Below, one piece after another: positions 48,298 through 60,500 of a stretch of DNA of 64,000 nt (the first letter of the stretch is position 1; each line of letters begins with the position of its first letter). The DNA is from Prunus persica (lineage: Eukaryota; Streptophyta; Magnoliopsida; Rosales; Rosaceae). Below the pieces are notes generated by a model. The model did not search any database and was not told the origin of the DNA. It saw only the letters and a list, made by a program, of their open reading frames with translations. The translations under genes and the position numbers were made by a program. The DNA is taken from contig NC_034010.1 in NCBI RefSeq assembly GCF_000346465.2, positions 22,176,981 to 22,240,980 on the forward strand. The letters run 5' to 3'.

Positions 48298-48591
48298 CTC
48301 TCTAGTCTCTGCTATGAGGTTTCAAGCTTTCGCTTTATTTCTCTCATGATTTTCTCGGGAAAATGGAGCGAAATTTGAAAAACATAGCGAACTGAGCGGG
48401 AGAAGATGGAAGAGGAGCGATGGGAAAACCAAAGCACCCAAAATGCATATGTTCATAATTGGTGCACGCACTGCTCACGTGCAGGCCATGTTAACTTTTT
48501 GTGTTCCCAACTATTGTTGGAGTTTCATTTTGTTCCACAAAATAAATTTTTCATTTCAACCGTCCTCAAACTCTCTCTTTAGTATTAAAAC
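48298..48591. promoter_or_regulatory. Promoter side of the intact TRAIP-like gene
   Basis: The first ~100 bp (TTTCTCTCATGATTTTC and GGAAAATGGAGCGAAATTT) closely match the DNA upstream of the pseudogene copy (43980-44020), so the duplication included the promoter. No clear TATA box. Confidence 0.45.
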
Positions 48592-48748
48592 AAGGGTAAT
48601 GCTAGGCTTACCACATTTTTATACCACATTATGTACAATCTCTCTAATAGAGGTAGAGCACACCAATACAATAGTGCTCACCTCTATTAGAGAGGTGGTA
48701 CACAATCTGGTATGAAAAATGTGGTAAGCCTAGCATTTTCCTTAAAAC
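48585..48748. mobile_element. Near-perfect hairpin MITE (150 bp)
   Basis: AATGCTAGGCTTACCACATT, then TTTATACCA, continuing to CTCTCTAATAGAGGT, is mirrored on the right almost base for base (ACCTCTATTAGAGAG to AATGTGGTAAGCCTAGCATT). TTAAAAC flanks it at 48585-48591 and 48742-48748, giving a 150-bp element with a 7-bp direct repeat. It is non-coding. Confidence 0.8.
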
Positions 48749-49946
48749 AATCATATCATTAAAGTCTGTTAATTGTTCAGTGAAATCGAGGGGCCAAACG
48801 ATCTTTTTTAGACAGTACCCTCATCTAAAACATGCAAAGTCATCTCTCCTCCCCTTCCCCTTCGTCTCTAAATTAAAAAAACAAAAGGGAGTGTAAGTAG
48901 ACAAAAAATGAGTGAGAAAATCAGCAAAAAAAAAAAAATCATCCTAACTAAAACACAGTCATTGAAAAATGTCATAAACTCTTTGTAATATGCACTTTCA
49001 TTATATGATCTCAAATTCACAATTTGACCCCCAAAATCTCATTTCCAAGTTCCACATAAAATTGAAAAACTAAAATCAATTATCAAAAAGCTTTTAAACA
49101 GTTTTTAGTTTTTAGTTTATTTGAAAACTGAAATTGGTTACCAAACAAGTTTTATGCTTTCAATTTCTTAAAAATGATGACTAAAAAATAAAAATTGAAA
49201 AATAAAATGATTATCAAATGAGCCCTAAATTTTATCATTTTGAACCTTTCGCGACAGTGATAGCATACCCTAGCATCTCATGCTAGGATTCAAGATGTTG
49301 CTTACAGCCATAATTTGGGATGCAAACAAATTTTTGGGAGGTAAGCTTTATGTTTGACTAAAAATTGGGCCGTATAAATGCCAAAAAGTTCTTAACTATA
49401 TGATGGGGTGTGGTCTTGTTGTTTTTGGAATTGAGTATCATTACGTGCCGCGTTGGTAGTTAATAAAGAGTTAACAAGGTCTAACTCAGTGAAAAAAGTT
49501 ATTTACTTGTAGATCAGTGGTTTCAGGTTTGAATCTTTATAACATCTTGTTAGTGTGTGTGAGAATCCCATTCCCCTTAGTTTAAATTATCGCTTGTATT
49601 TATCCCAAAAAAAAAAAAAAGAAAAAAAAAGGTATAGATGATCATACACACATAATACTTAAAATGATAACATCTTACAAGTTTGGATAGTAAAGTGAAC
49701 AAATTGAAATGTAGTGTTCATTTTAAAAGTCACAATGAACCTCATGCTTTGGCTCGAGTTCGAGCCCGGGTTTTAGTTAGGTTGAGAATTATTTAATTCA
49801 ACTCTAACATATAACTGCTTGAATTGAACTCAAATTAAATTTAGATGAGATCTACCAAGTAACTAGTTCAATACGACAAATAAAAGGAAATGAAATCAAA
49901 AGAGACTCCAACCCTCCATGGTTTATCAACTAAAAATACTAAAACA

Positions 49947-49984
<38 letters not shown>

Positions 49985-50035
49985 ATAAGTTGTTAGTAAG
50001 TATAATTTCCTTAAATGTTTCATTGCATAAGAATT
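48749..50035. other. Gene-free DNA with a SINE and a GAT microsatellite
   Basis: A SINE lies at ~49476-49620. A pure (GAT)n run of about 12 units lies at 49948-49984. No coding region is supported. Confidence 0.4.
49476..49620 (+). mobile_element. tRNA-derived SINE with A-rich tail
   Basis: Box-A-like TAACTCAGTGAAAAAAG and box-B-like GGTTTGAATC (~49526-49535) are followed by a body with GTGTGTGAGAATCCCATTCC and ATTATCGCTTG, and a tail of 14 or more A. The ATCGCTTG ending recurs in the other SINE copies here. Confidence 0.6.
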
Positions 50036-50236
50036 ATTATTATGTAGTCCTGATCTCTTGGACCACAGGAGTCTTAGAGATTGTGGTCACTCACCGTTGG
50101 ATATTAATCTAATGGTTCAAAAAGTTTCTTAAAAGGAGTTCAAGATTGAGTGAACCGTTGAATTTACATCCAATGGTGAGTGACCACAAATCTCTTGGAC
50201 TCCTGTGGTCCAAGAGATCGGGACTGTATTATTATG
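50036..50236. mobile_element. Foldback MITE with 9-bp target duplication
   Basis: Arms of ~60 bp (GATCTCTTGGACCACAGGAG, then GATTGTGGTCACTCACC) are inverted at the right (GGTGAGTGACCACAAATC, then CTCCTGTGGTCCAAGAGATC). The 183-bp element (50045-50227) is flanked by ATTATTATG at 50036-50044 and 50228-50236. The 9-bp duplication suggests a Mutator-derived MITE. Confidence 0.85.
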
Positions 50237-50799
50237 AGATAACATTACATATAAACACAACCATGACACACCATAATCCATCAACAACTACATATTAAGA
50301 AACTTAAAAATAAGATATGTAATTAACCTTGACAATAGGAAAGACAGGTAACTAATAAATTTAGGATATCACATGAAGGAAGAACAAAATATTTTAATTA
50401 TAAAATTTCAACCCAAACTCAAATTTCTTAGGGTTGAAATTTAGTTCGGGCATTTTCTTGCACAACTCGGACTCAAAAGTCGGGTTGGCGTTCGGACGGG
50501 TATAGGTTGGCCCAACTACAACAAAGTTAAAAAAGGAAGAAAAAGGGAATGTTTTTCTTAATCAGAAAAAGAAAAGGAATGTTGTGAGGGCAGAGGCAAG
50601 CGAATCAAATTGAAACAGCAGACCAAATAAAAGGCGTACGAAAACAATAAAAATAAAAATCAAAGCTACAATGCTTATGCTTCCAGCTTGTTTTTTAGAT
50701 GCACTCTAACTCTCAAAATTACCCTTAATCATTACACCGTTTGTATCACAATGGAAGGGTAAAATGGTCACTAAAGTTATTGAATATTCATTGTAGTCT

Positions 50800-50816
50800 T
50801 CGTCCACGAACTTCCT

Positions 50817-50847
<31 letters not shown>

Positions 50848-51935
50848 GATCTAACCCAAACCAGACCAAGCAAAGAGGAAAGAGGCAAACTCTCTGCTAC
50901 TCTCTCTCTCTCTCTCGCTCGCTCAGTGGATTCGCATAGAGGTGGAATTTCCCTTCTCCCATTTGCTTTTAATTATTTTGGATTTTCCTTTTCTAATTTT
51001 TACGGCGTCCAAATTAGGAACAGTAGTTGTTGATTTTTGCTTAGAGTGTGAGGAAATGGTAGAAATTATTCAGTAATTTCTGTCATGTTTTGGGGGTTCA
51101 AATTATAGAGAGTCTGTTGCGACAATTGGAGCTCTGAATATAGGGATATTGGAGCTTTGAATCCAATGGTAACTTTTGTAATTTCTTGATCAATTTGTTT
51201 GGCTGGTGAGATTACAAAGCTAAATGATGAAAAATTGGAAACGGAGTCACCAGCTCCAGTAATCTAGCAGCTGAAAACGCCATCAAAACTAGAGCATCTG
51301 TTTTTCATTTGAATAAACATAAATTTTAACATGCATTTCTTTTGTATCGTAATTTTAGACAACATTCATTATCTTCACCTTGTTTTAATTTTTGAGTCCT
51401 ATAATATGTTTCGAGTAATGAATCGCTGTTTTCTTTTCTTGGACTGCTCCTACTTTAATTTGTTCTGTAATGTATTCAATTTTTATCTGAATCTGAATCA
51501 TGGTTTCAAAGTTGAACTTTTAAGCTGTTAAATTGAAAAATGATAATTGTTGAACGGGAAATAATGTGCTCCAGGATATCCATTTCTAGGATTTTGAAAA
51601 TTCATTTTGTAACAATGATGGCACCAAAATTTTCATTAGTGTGCTCCATTGACATGAAAGATATCCCTTGATGAGATATTGTGTATGGAAGGCCCGTTTC
51701 TTGTTTCATGGGACTAGCAAACATGCACATTCATGTTTTGCTCAAGAGTTGGGTTTATTAGAAGTCTTAAAGTTATTTTTGTGATTTGAGCAACAAAATT
51801 TTGGTTCTCGATTGAAGAGTGCTGTTAATATGTCTGTAATGGATGGAACTGTTGGCTGGATGTTGGCTGTATCATTTGTGAGCTCCAATGGCGACTTTAT
51901 TGATTGTGCTTCACTGCTGATTTTTCTTGAACTAG
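50800..51935 (+). promoter_or_regulatory. 5' leader and promoter region of SEC10
   Basis: CT microsatellites at 50814-50841 and ~50900-50916 mark a typical plant leader. GCATAGAG|GTGGAATTT at ~50942 is a plausible donor of a 5' UTR intron that would run to an exon shortly before the start codon at 51936. The exact leader needs transcript data. Confidence 0.4.
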
Positions 51936-54900
51936 ATGAAAGAGAGTAGAGATGGAATCAGAAGCGGTAGACATTCAAAATCTTCATCTGTTAGCTCACT
52001 TCCACTCATCTTGGACATAGACGACTTTAAGGTGAAAAACTGCAAAATATATCATTACCTTATGTAACTATTGTAGTATACCAATGATGCACTTGGGCAT
52101 TAATGTAAAGTAAAGATTGAAATTCCTTGGGATTTAAAATGCAGGGGGAGTTTTCATTTGATGCATTGTTTGGGAACCTGGTAAATGATCTTCTCCCATC
52201 TTTTCAAGAAGAAGAAACAGACATATCTGAAGGTCATAGCAACATCAGTGGGCACGATGGTTTGTCAAATGGACATATGCGAGCACCATCGGATGCAGCA
52301 AAGTTTGCGCAAGGACTGTCAGACCCTCTATTTCCAGAAGTAGATAAGATCTTATCTCTGTTCAAGGATTCTTGCAAAGAGTTGGTTGATCTCCAGAAAC
52401 AGGTATGCCTTGTGACAGCGTAGGTATTGGACTTACAAAGTCATTTCAATTTTTTCTGAAGTTGTTGATTTCCCCCTCTTACCCTTGAAGATTGATGGAA
52501 GACTCAACAATCTTAAGAAGGAGGTTTCTGTACAAGACTCTAAGCACCGCAAGACACTTGCTGAGGTTAGTTAGCAGAGGGCATACATTTTACTGTTTAT
52601 CCTATTCAGAAAATGTTTCGCACACTGTACTCGAAGAAGGAGCAGCAGTCCTTTTCAACTGGGAAATGTTATTGTCAGAGCTCAGACTATCATCGTTAGA
52701 GCTCCATGGATATTGGGGTTGGACTTGATGCATTTCTCAAAGCTAGAAATGACATTTCCCTGTTGAAAATATATGGAAATTACTGCATCTGGCCTTTTGT
52801 GATTTTCACCATTCGTTTGGTAACCAGTATCATATGTGAAGAATTCCATGGAAGTAACATATATGCTTCTCTTTATTGTTTGATAAAACCAATTGTTTAC
52901 TATTTTAACTTGCTTTTTTAACATGGTTTTCCACCAATGTTAAAGTGAAAACATGTAAATTTTTCACAAAGTGAGGAATCTGAAGTCCAAAAGTGCTTTG
53001 AATCTCAAAGCATTAGATGAATCTGAATTGAATAGTGAATCACAAATTTGACTGTATTCGTGATGCATGTTATTTCTCAGCTTGAAAAAGGAGTAGACGG
53101 CTTGTTTGGTAGCTTTGCCAGGTTGGATTCTCGTATATCAAGTGTTGGACAGACTGCTGCAAAAATAGGAGATCATCTGCAGGTGAAGTTTGTCCTATGC
53201 TTGGTTGCTAGTGCATATGCTTTAACGTCCAAAGTTGTACTTGTTAATGATTTCTACTGTGCAATTATTTCTTTAACTCTTTGTTAATTTGTGTTTGTAA
53301 TTTGTGGGTTTTCCTTGTCAGAGTGCAGATGCTCAGCGGGATACTGCTAGTCAAACGATAGAGCTCATAAAGGTAGTCAGGGTCCATTTATTATATGCTA
53401 CCCTTTATTTTTAATAAGTTAACACCTTGTTATCATAAATCCTTGCAGTACTTGATGGAGTTTAATAGCAGCCCAGGCGATCTGATGGAACTTTCACCCC
53501 TATTTTCCGATGATAGTCGTGTTGCAGAGGCTGCTAAAATTGCACAGAAACTGCGTAAGATGGCATTATCATCTTAAAAAATCTGTAGTTATTTTTTAAG
53601 GCACACTATTTATGAGCATCTCTCTCTCTCTCTCTCTCTCTCTCTAGAAATGGGTATCAAAGACACTGTGGGTTAGCCAGTAGCTGTGATTTGTTTGCAA
53701 GATATGGTCATGAAATATTCTTAGGTGAATGAAACTAGATTAAATTTGCATCCGACTTGTGTAGATATGACTTCATGAGTGTATGCAAATAATTACCATC
53801 CTCTGTCAAGAGTGTTTAGCACCCTATAGAGTTGTAGAAGAAACTGATTATGTCAGTGTGATATCTTTTAAGAACAGACTTGTAATTTTCGATAATACCA
53901 TCCAATATCCGACTGTGTAGATATGACTTCATGAGTGTATGCAAATAATTACCATCCTCTGTCAAGAGTGTTTAGCACCCTATAGAGTTGTAGAAGAAAC
54001 TGATAATGTCCGTGTGCTGATAATGTCAATGTGATATCTTTTAAGAACAGACTTGTAATTTATGATAATACCATCCAATATCCTGGCAACGGGAAGAAAA
54101 ATGTGATTATTGCTTTTGGTAAATAAGTTTCGTTTACAAATGGATTTTAGGAGTGGTAAAAGTTCTCTTCATTGCAATAATAACCTTCCATGCTTCTATC
54201 AATATTAGGGGCATTTGCTGAGGAAGATATTGGAAGACAAGGTATAGCTGTACCATCAGTTATGGGCAATGCAACAGCTAGCAGAGGATTAGAAGTTGCA
54301 GTTGCTAATCTTCAGGACTACTGCAATGGTATGTATGTAGTCACAAAAATATCATGTCTAGTTGGGAAATTGACTATAGTCTCCATGCTATCGTTTGATG
54401 TCACTGTGCCAAAAACTTTATTCAAAACTAATGGAGCACCTTCTTAATGATTCTATATGAAAATGTGGAATCCTAGAAATTAAAAGCTTGGGTGGGAAAG
54501 AGTTTGGAGTCCCTTACAAATTATGTTGATTTATTTTAATCAAGTTCTTTTTCTTCTTACCTTCTTAATAGAATTGGAGAACAGATTGCTAGCTCGTTTT
54601 GATGCTGCATCACAGAGAAGAGAATTGTCAACCATGGCAGAATGTGCTAAAATTTTATCTCAGGTAATAATTGTTTTTAGACCTAATAGATCATGATATT
54701 CTTAGATTTTAACACCAAAACTCCAGGCCTCTCTCTCTCAAGCTCTAATTTCATACCGTATCAGATATTTTTACAGCTTTTATTCACTAGAAAAATCCCT
54801 TTGCCTTATTTTGTTTATTTAAATTGCAATGCAGTTTAACAGGGGCACTAGTGCCATGCAACATTATGTGGCAACACGTCCAATGTTTATTGACGTGGAA

Positions 54901-57900
54901 GTCATGAATGCAGATACCAGATTGGTTCTTGGTGATGAGGGTTCACAGGCTAGTCCTAGCAATGTTGCTCGTGGACTTTCTTCTTTATATAAAGAAATCA
55001 CAGGTTTAAAAAATACCGTTGATCCAGATTAGAGGTTATATTCCTCAATATATTTGTTATATCTTTGTTTCTATTGCAGATACTGTGCGCAAGGAAGCTG
55101 CAACAATTATGGCTGTATTCCCTTCTCCTAATGAAGTTATGTCAATCTTAGTTCAGGTACCAACCAGGATTTTACTTTATTTTATTCTTTTTATCTTTTT
55201 TGCATGAGTGTATCTTTGCTCCCCACACTTCACCCAGTTGTAGCCTAACCATCCCCTTCTAAGCCTGCCATGCATCATATAAACCATTGGGCAAACCCTT
55301 TGCAATCAAGACATCCCATCTGGATGCATTGACTGCAATGTTAACCCAGGGTTAGTTTATATAACACATAGGCTTGGAAGGGATTGGTAAGCCTACATGT
55401 TGGTTAAGGGTGACGACGAAAAATGACTCCTTTTGGGTTCATTTTGGTTCCATGTTAATGAAGTACTTGATTTTTTATTTATTTTTCACCTTTATAACTA
55501 GTTTTCTTACGTTGGGTGCAGCGAGTTTTAGAGCAGAGAGTTACTGCTCTACTTGACAAATTATTAGTTAAGCCATCTCTGGTGAATATACCTCCTATAG
55601 AAGAAGGCGGACTTCTACTAGTGAGTAAATTTACTATGGCTGTTTCCTCCCTCCCTCCTCTCTTTCTTGCACACTAAATGCTTTTGAACTAACAATCAGT
55701 TCTTTCTTTAACTTGTATTTGACCTGAGGCTGCAGTATCTTAGAATGCTAGCAGTGGCGTATGAGAAGACACAAGAACTTGCTAGAGACCTACGAGCTGT
55801 GGGATGTGGTGACTTGGATGTCGAGGGTAATGAATTAACTTGAAAACTAGCTCCTTATTTATTTGTTTTCTCAATGCAGAGTACTTGTGTGACTATTATG
55901 GTACTAATGGTTAATATAAGGTAACCATGAGGCTTTTGGCCAAAAATAAAAGGCTTGTGGATTGTGTTTTGGAGCAATTGACACTGGAAAGATTAATTGG
56001 GAAACAAAGATAGGCAGCACTCGAGATGCCTGATATGGTTTAAGAAACTTCGATTTCTATATTGTTGAGTTAATCTACTGCGGGGTTCTAACTAGATGGT
56101 TCCAGTTGCCTCCAATGTACTTGGACTTTGCCCTTGTTTTTAAAAAAGATGTTTTTATTTATTAAAATAGCAGAAATTGCTATTCTTTAACAAATCCTAG
56201 GCTCACAGCCAACAAATATTTACCTGTACCATCTTACTTGGTGAGAATGTTTGCATTCAGTCAGTCCTCATTTTGCTTTGGTTGGAATTGCTTCATTCTA
56301 CTTATCTACTCGGGGATTTTCATAGAAAGTTCCTCTGATGGTGCAGGCCTCACGGAGTCTCTATTTTCTTCTCACAAGGATGGATATCCTGAACATGAGC
56401 AGGGCTCTCTTAGACAACTATATCAAGCTAAGGTTTGCATCAAATGCATCATCTCTTGACCAAGCTAACTCTCATTCTGTGTTGGTGGTAACAATCCATA
56501 ACATGCATTACTCTTTGCAGATGGCAGAACTACGTGCTGAAAGCCAGCAAATATCTGAATCAAGTGGAACAATTGGGCGTTCAAAAGGGGCTGCAGTAGC
56601 ATCTTCCCACCAGCAAATATCTGTCACTGTTGTGACAGAGTTTGTCCGTTGGAATGAAGAAGCAATTACCAGATGCACATTGTTTTCATCTCAAGTAATG
56701 TTTGTTGTTTCAAGGGATTCTACATATGATTACTCGGGAGTTTTCAACTTTTATCTAATGACTTAGGATTCGGGAAAAATGTTTGCCTAGTATGTTTTAA
56801 AGTCTGGAAGAAACATATTTATAATTATGCCCCTAAGTTTTGCTTTGACAGTGTTCCAGTGTAGTGTTACTTCTGTTCTCCCCAACATTGGGGTCTACCT
56901 TTTCTTTTTCTCATTTGGCTTTATCAGGTTAACGTGCATTAACAGAGTTCCTTTGTTTAATGTTGAAATTGGAGATTGGTTATGAGGTGTTTTAAAATCT
57001 ATCTGCACACGGAGATTATGAATTTGAAGACATAGTTGTATGAAATTCATGCTAAAAGGAGCTTTTTCCCCTGTGGATAAGTAGGAAATTCACCTTCATT
57101 GGTGCATTAGTCAGGTGCATGTTATGCTGATGATATAAAACTGATAATTGGGAGATGGGCAAACTCATTAAGGGTAGGAAAATAGGGGGAAAAACAATGT
57201 CCTTGTAGATGGTAAAATTGGGGTTTGAATTGTACTGGTTTTTTATAAAGTATCAGATATTATACCAGTTTAACAAATTGATTTTTTACATGTTGTTGTA
57301 CAGCCTGCAACCCTTGCAGCAAATGTGAAAGCAGTCTTCACTTCCCTGCTAGACCAAGTAAGTTGGTTCTTAGATAGAGGGTTTGATCAAATTTTGGTTC
57401 ATACAGGTTCAGTTTTTATTTTTATTTTTAAATTATCAAAGAACGAAATTCAGGAATGTTTTTAACATTTCAGGTCAGTCAATATATAACAGAAGGTCTT
57501 GAACGAGCAAGAGACAGCCTGACTGAAGCCGCAGCTTTGAGAGAAAGATTTGTGCTGGGCACTAGCGTTAGTAGAAGGGTAGCTGCTGCTGCTGCTTCTG
57601 CTGTACTTACCTTATCGTATACTTTTTGTTGCATTCTAAATTGTGAACTATAGAATGTAGTTATATTTTAAATAAATGTATAGTCTACCCAACACGGTGG
57701 AGTTAAGGGATATGAATGGCTGATGTGTAGGCAGAAGCTGCTGCCGCCGCTGGTGAAAGCAGTTTCAGATCTTTCATGGTTGCTGTACAACGCTGCGGTA
57801 GTAGTGTGGCTATAGTTCAGCAAGTATGTTTCTGGATTGCCATTATCTAAATGCTTTGAATGTTGCTTTGAATGGAATGACCTGGTATGTTATGAGAGCT

Positions 57901-59924
57901 TAAATTGATTGCCATTTTTCTCTCCAGTATTTTTCAAATTCTATATCTCGGCTTCTACTCCCCGTCGATGGTGCACATGCTGCTTCATGTGAAGAAATGG
58001 CAACGGCTATGTCCAGTGCAGAGAGTGCTGCATATAAGGGGCTTCAACAGTGTATTGAAACTGTGATGGCGGAGGTTAGTTATTGAATTGTAGATCTGCT
58101 ATTTAGATTCTAGGGTTAGGCATGTATACTTCATAATTCCACCCCTTTAGTATCAATTAAGTATAGTATTGGTTTGTCTTTCATGCTAGGTGCTGCTCTA
58201 CATGTGTGTACACTAGTTCTTGCTGATTCTTGTGTTTCTTGAATATGTATTTTGCTCTCTATGTCAATTCCTCCATCTCTCATCTTTTTCCTATTGTGAA
58301 ATTCCTACTATCCAGGTGGAGCGGTTACTTTCTGCTGAACAGAAGGCAACAGATTATAGATCACCTGAAGATGGATTTGCTCCTGATCACCGGCCAACAA
58401 ATGCCTGTACAAGGTACAACCGATGAATAATTAAAGCCTATCTTAAGGGCTCCTGAAAACTTGTCATTTAATTTGTTCTCTTACAGACGTGTTGTTTCTT
58501 GATGTTGAATAACATATCTCTCCTCTTGTCTAGAGTTGTAGCGTATCTTTCTCGTGTATTAGAATCAGCATTCACAGCACTTGAAGGTCTTAACAAACAA
58601 GCCTTTCTGACTGAATTAGTAAGTAGTTCGTTTGTGGTTTGATTTATGTGATTCCATTCCTATTGTAGCTCTTTTGCAGTCATAGATTTAGAATTAGATT
58701 GAATACTGTAGAACATTGAGTAATTGAAAGGTGAACTGCATATTGCATGGCCATGAACACAGCAAGAATGCTTTCAACTAATATATGATACAGTGAGAAA
58801 TGGTTGTATCAAAATTCATTGAACACAAAAAAGGAAAAGAAAAAAGCAGAACAATTGCATTATACAAGACCTTTCACATTATCTCTTTGTGGCATGTGTT
58901 AGATCAATTATGATATAATGCACAAAGATTGCCAAACAAAATTATGCAGTTTATGATATTTCTCATTGTCATTCTCTTATTGTAATATGCCTGGGTATTA
59001 ACTCAATATTTTTGGGTTTGGCTGCCATGGTTAGGGAATTTGTAGTGATAATATAGTGATGATGAATCTTTGCACCTTCACATTTGAATTTATATTATGG
59101 TGAAAACTTTTACTAGGGAAACCGCTTGCACAAAGGGCTGCTAAATCATTGGCAGAAGTTCACTTTTAATCCCAGGTAGGTGGACTTTCTCATAATATGT
59201 TTTGTGGCCTGCTAATTAGTTGAAAGTTTCACATCACGTAACTCGTACTAATTGTTTCTTCGTTTCTCAGTGGAGGACTGCGGCTGAAGCGTGACATAAC
59301 TGAATATGGAGAATTTGTGCGTAGTTTCAATGCTCCTTCCGTTGATGAAAAATTTGAATTGCTGGGCATGTAAGTTTCCAAGAAATTGCTAGATTTCCAG
59401 CTTCTATTCATGTTGATATTTTGAATCTGAATGTAATGATGATCTTTTTTCTGCAGAATGGCCAATGTGTTTATTGTTGCTCCTGAAAGCCTCTCAACTC
59501 TGTTTGAGGGTACCCCCAGCATACGGAAAGATGCACAGAGGTATCAGTTCAAACATGTTGTGAACTGTGGACTGTAAAAACACTCTTAGAACACACATGC
59601 AGACACATGAAACTCATTTTTTCCCTTCCAAGGAAAGAAGAGAGATGCTTTCCAATTGATGGAAAGTTTCCAAATTTCTCGACTTATTTTTTAAAACATC
59701 CAGAAAGAAATACACTAGTATCAATTCAGCATGAAGTTGTTTTGTCAGAGTGACATTTATTTATTTTTCACTATCTCATTGCTTTCACTGCTTATCAAGG
59801 TTTTCTGTTGGTTGTGATAAAGTTTTGATTTGGATCGGAAATCAGGTTTATTGAGCTTAGAGAGGACTACAAGAGCGCAAAGATTGCTGCCAGACTTAGT
59901 TCCTTGTGGACAAGTTCTAGTTAA
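51936..59924 (+). CDS. SEC10: Exocyst complex subunit SEC10
   Basis: Twenty-four coding exons give 840 aa: 51936-52031, 52145-52402, 52491-52565, 53081-53182, 53322-53372, 53449-53554, 54209-54328, 54572-54663, 54835-55003, 55080-55156, 55522-55620, 55736-55826, 56347-56432, 56521-56694, 57304-57357, 57474-57602, 57731-57823, 57928-58074, 58316-58413, 58534-58618, 59117-59175, 59271-59369, 59457-59540 and 59846-59924. All phases agree. SEC10 is one of eight exocyst subunits that tether secretory vesicles to the plasma membrane. Recognised segments are [20 protein letters not shown] near the N-terminus, [20 protein letters not shown] in the coiled-coil part, [40 protein letters not shown] and [20 protein letters not shown]. 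Length fits the plant family (~830 aa). Exon 16 must use the donor after TCTGCT at 57602 to keep the alanine-rich stretch in frame. Symbol from clear family resemblance. Confidence 0.95.
53619..53646. repeat. CT microsatellite in SEC10 intron 6
   Basis: A pure TC/CT run of about 14 units lies inside the 653-bp intron between coding exons 6 and 7. Confidence 0.7.
53750..54083. repeat. Tandem duplication in SEC10 intron 6
   Basis: Copy 1 (53750-53906) and copy 2 (53907-54083) are almost identical. Both contain GTAGATATGACTTCATGAGT, ACCATCCTCTGTCAAGAGTG and AAGAACAGACTTGTAATTT. Copy 2 has an extra ~17-bp internal repeat around GATAATGTCCGTGTGCTGAT. Very low divergence points to a recent event. 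Confidence 0.9.
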
Positions 59925-60390
59925 TACCGAATCAGTCTGCTGATTAGATATGACCTCCCAAATTTTAATTCTCATCCAGCTGCTCCTGAGCTTAGAAAAA
60001 TGGCACATCAAGTTGAATTCATCTGGAGGCACAGACGCCAAGCAAAGGAACCAATTGAAATTAAATTAACTGTCTGGTTAAGGAGCTGATCTTTGGACAG
60101 ATAATTGAATACAGAAATTGTTTTTCTTTCCAATTCAGTTGAGTGTATATTTTTGAAGGTATAAATAGGAGGACCTGAAAGATTTGTAGTATTTTAGAGC
60201 TTGAATTTATTTGCTAGGGTTGCGAATTAAATTGACAATATGAGGATATGAATCATAAGATGTACCCGTGTTTGCCTTTTGTAAATGATACTTTCAGGAA
60301 ATAATTTAAGACAACCGAAGTTTGAATTTGTGAATGCTTTGCTTGTTTCTTTATTTCAGCTCGAACAATATTTCATTTTAACATAATTGG
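59925..60390 (+). other. SEC10 3' untranslated region and flank
   Basis: AT-rich sequence after the stop codon, including a GTATAAATAGG near 60159 and AATAAA-like AAATAATTTAAG near 60298. The polyadenylation site is not fixed. Confidence 0.4.
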
Positions 60391-60500
60391 GGCTTGTAGC
60401 TCAAGTAGTTAAGAGTATTTACTCTTGTACCTATAGTCCTGGGTTTTAAGTTTGTTTCCCCTCTCCTCCAATATCGCTTGGATCCAAAAAAACTAAAAAA
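60391..60500 (+). mobile_element. tRNA-derived SINE fragment
   Basis: GGGGCTTGTAGCTCAAGTAG is a good box A and CTGGGTTTTAAGTTTG a degraded box B. The body ends with TATCGCTTGGATCC and an A-rich tail, like the other SINE copies in the window. Confidence 0.6.
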
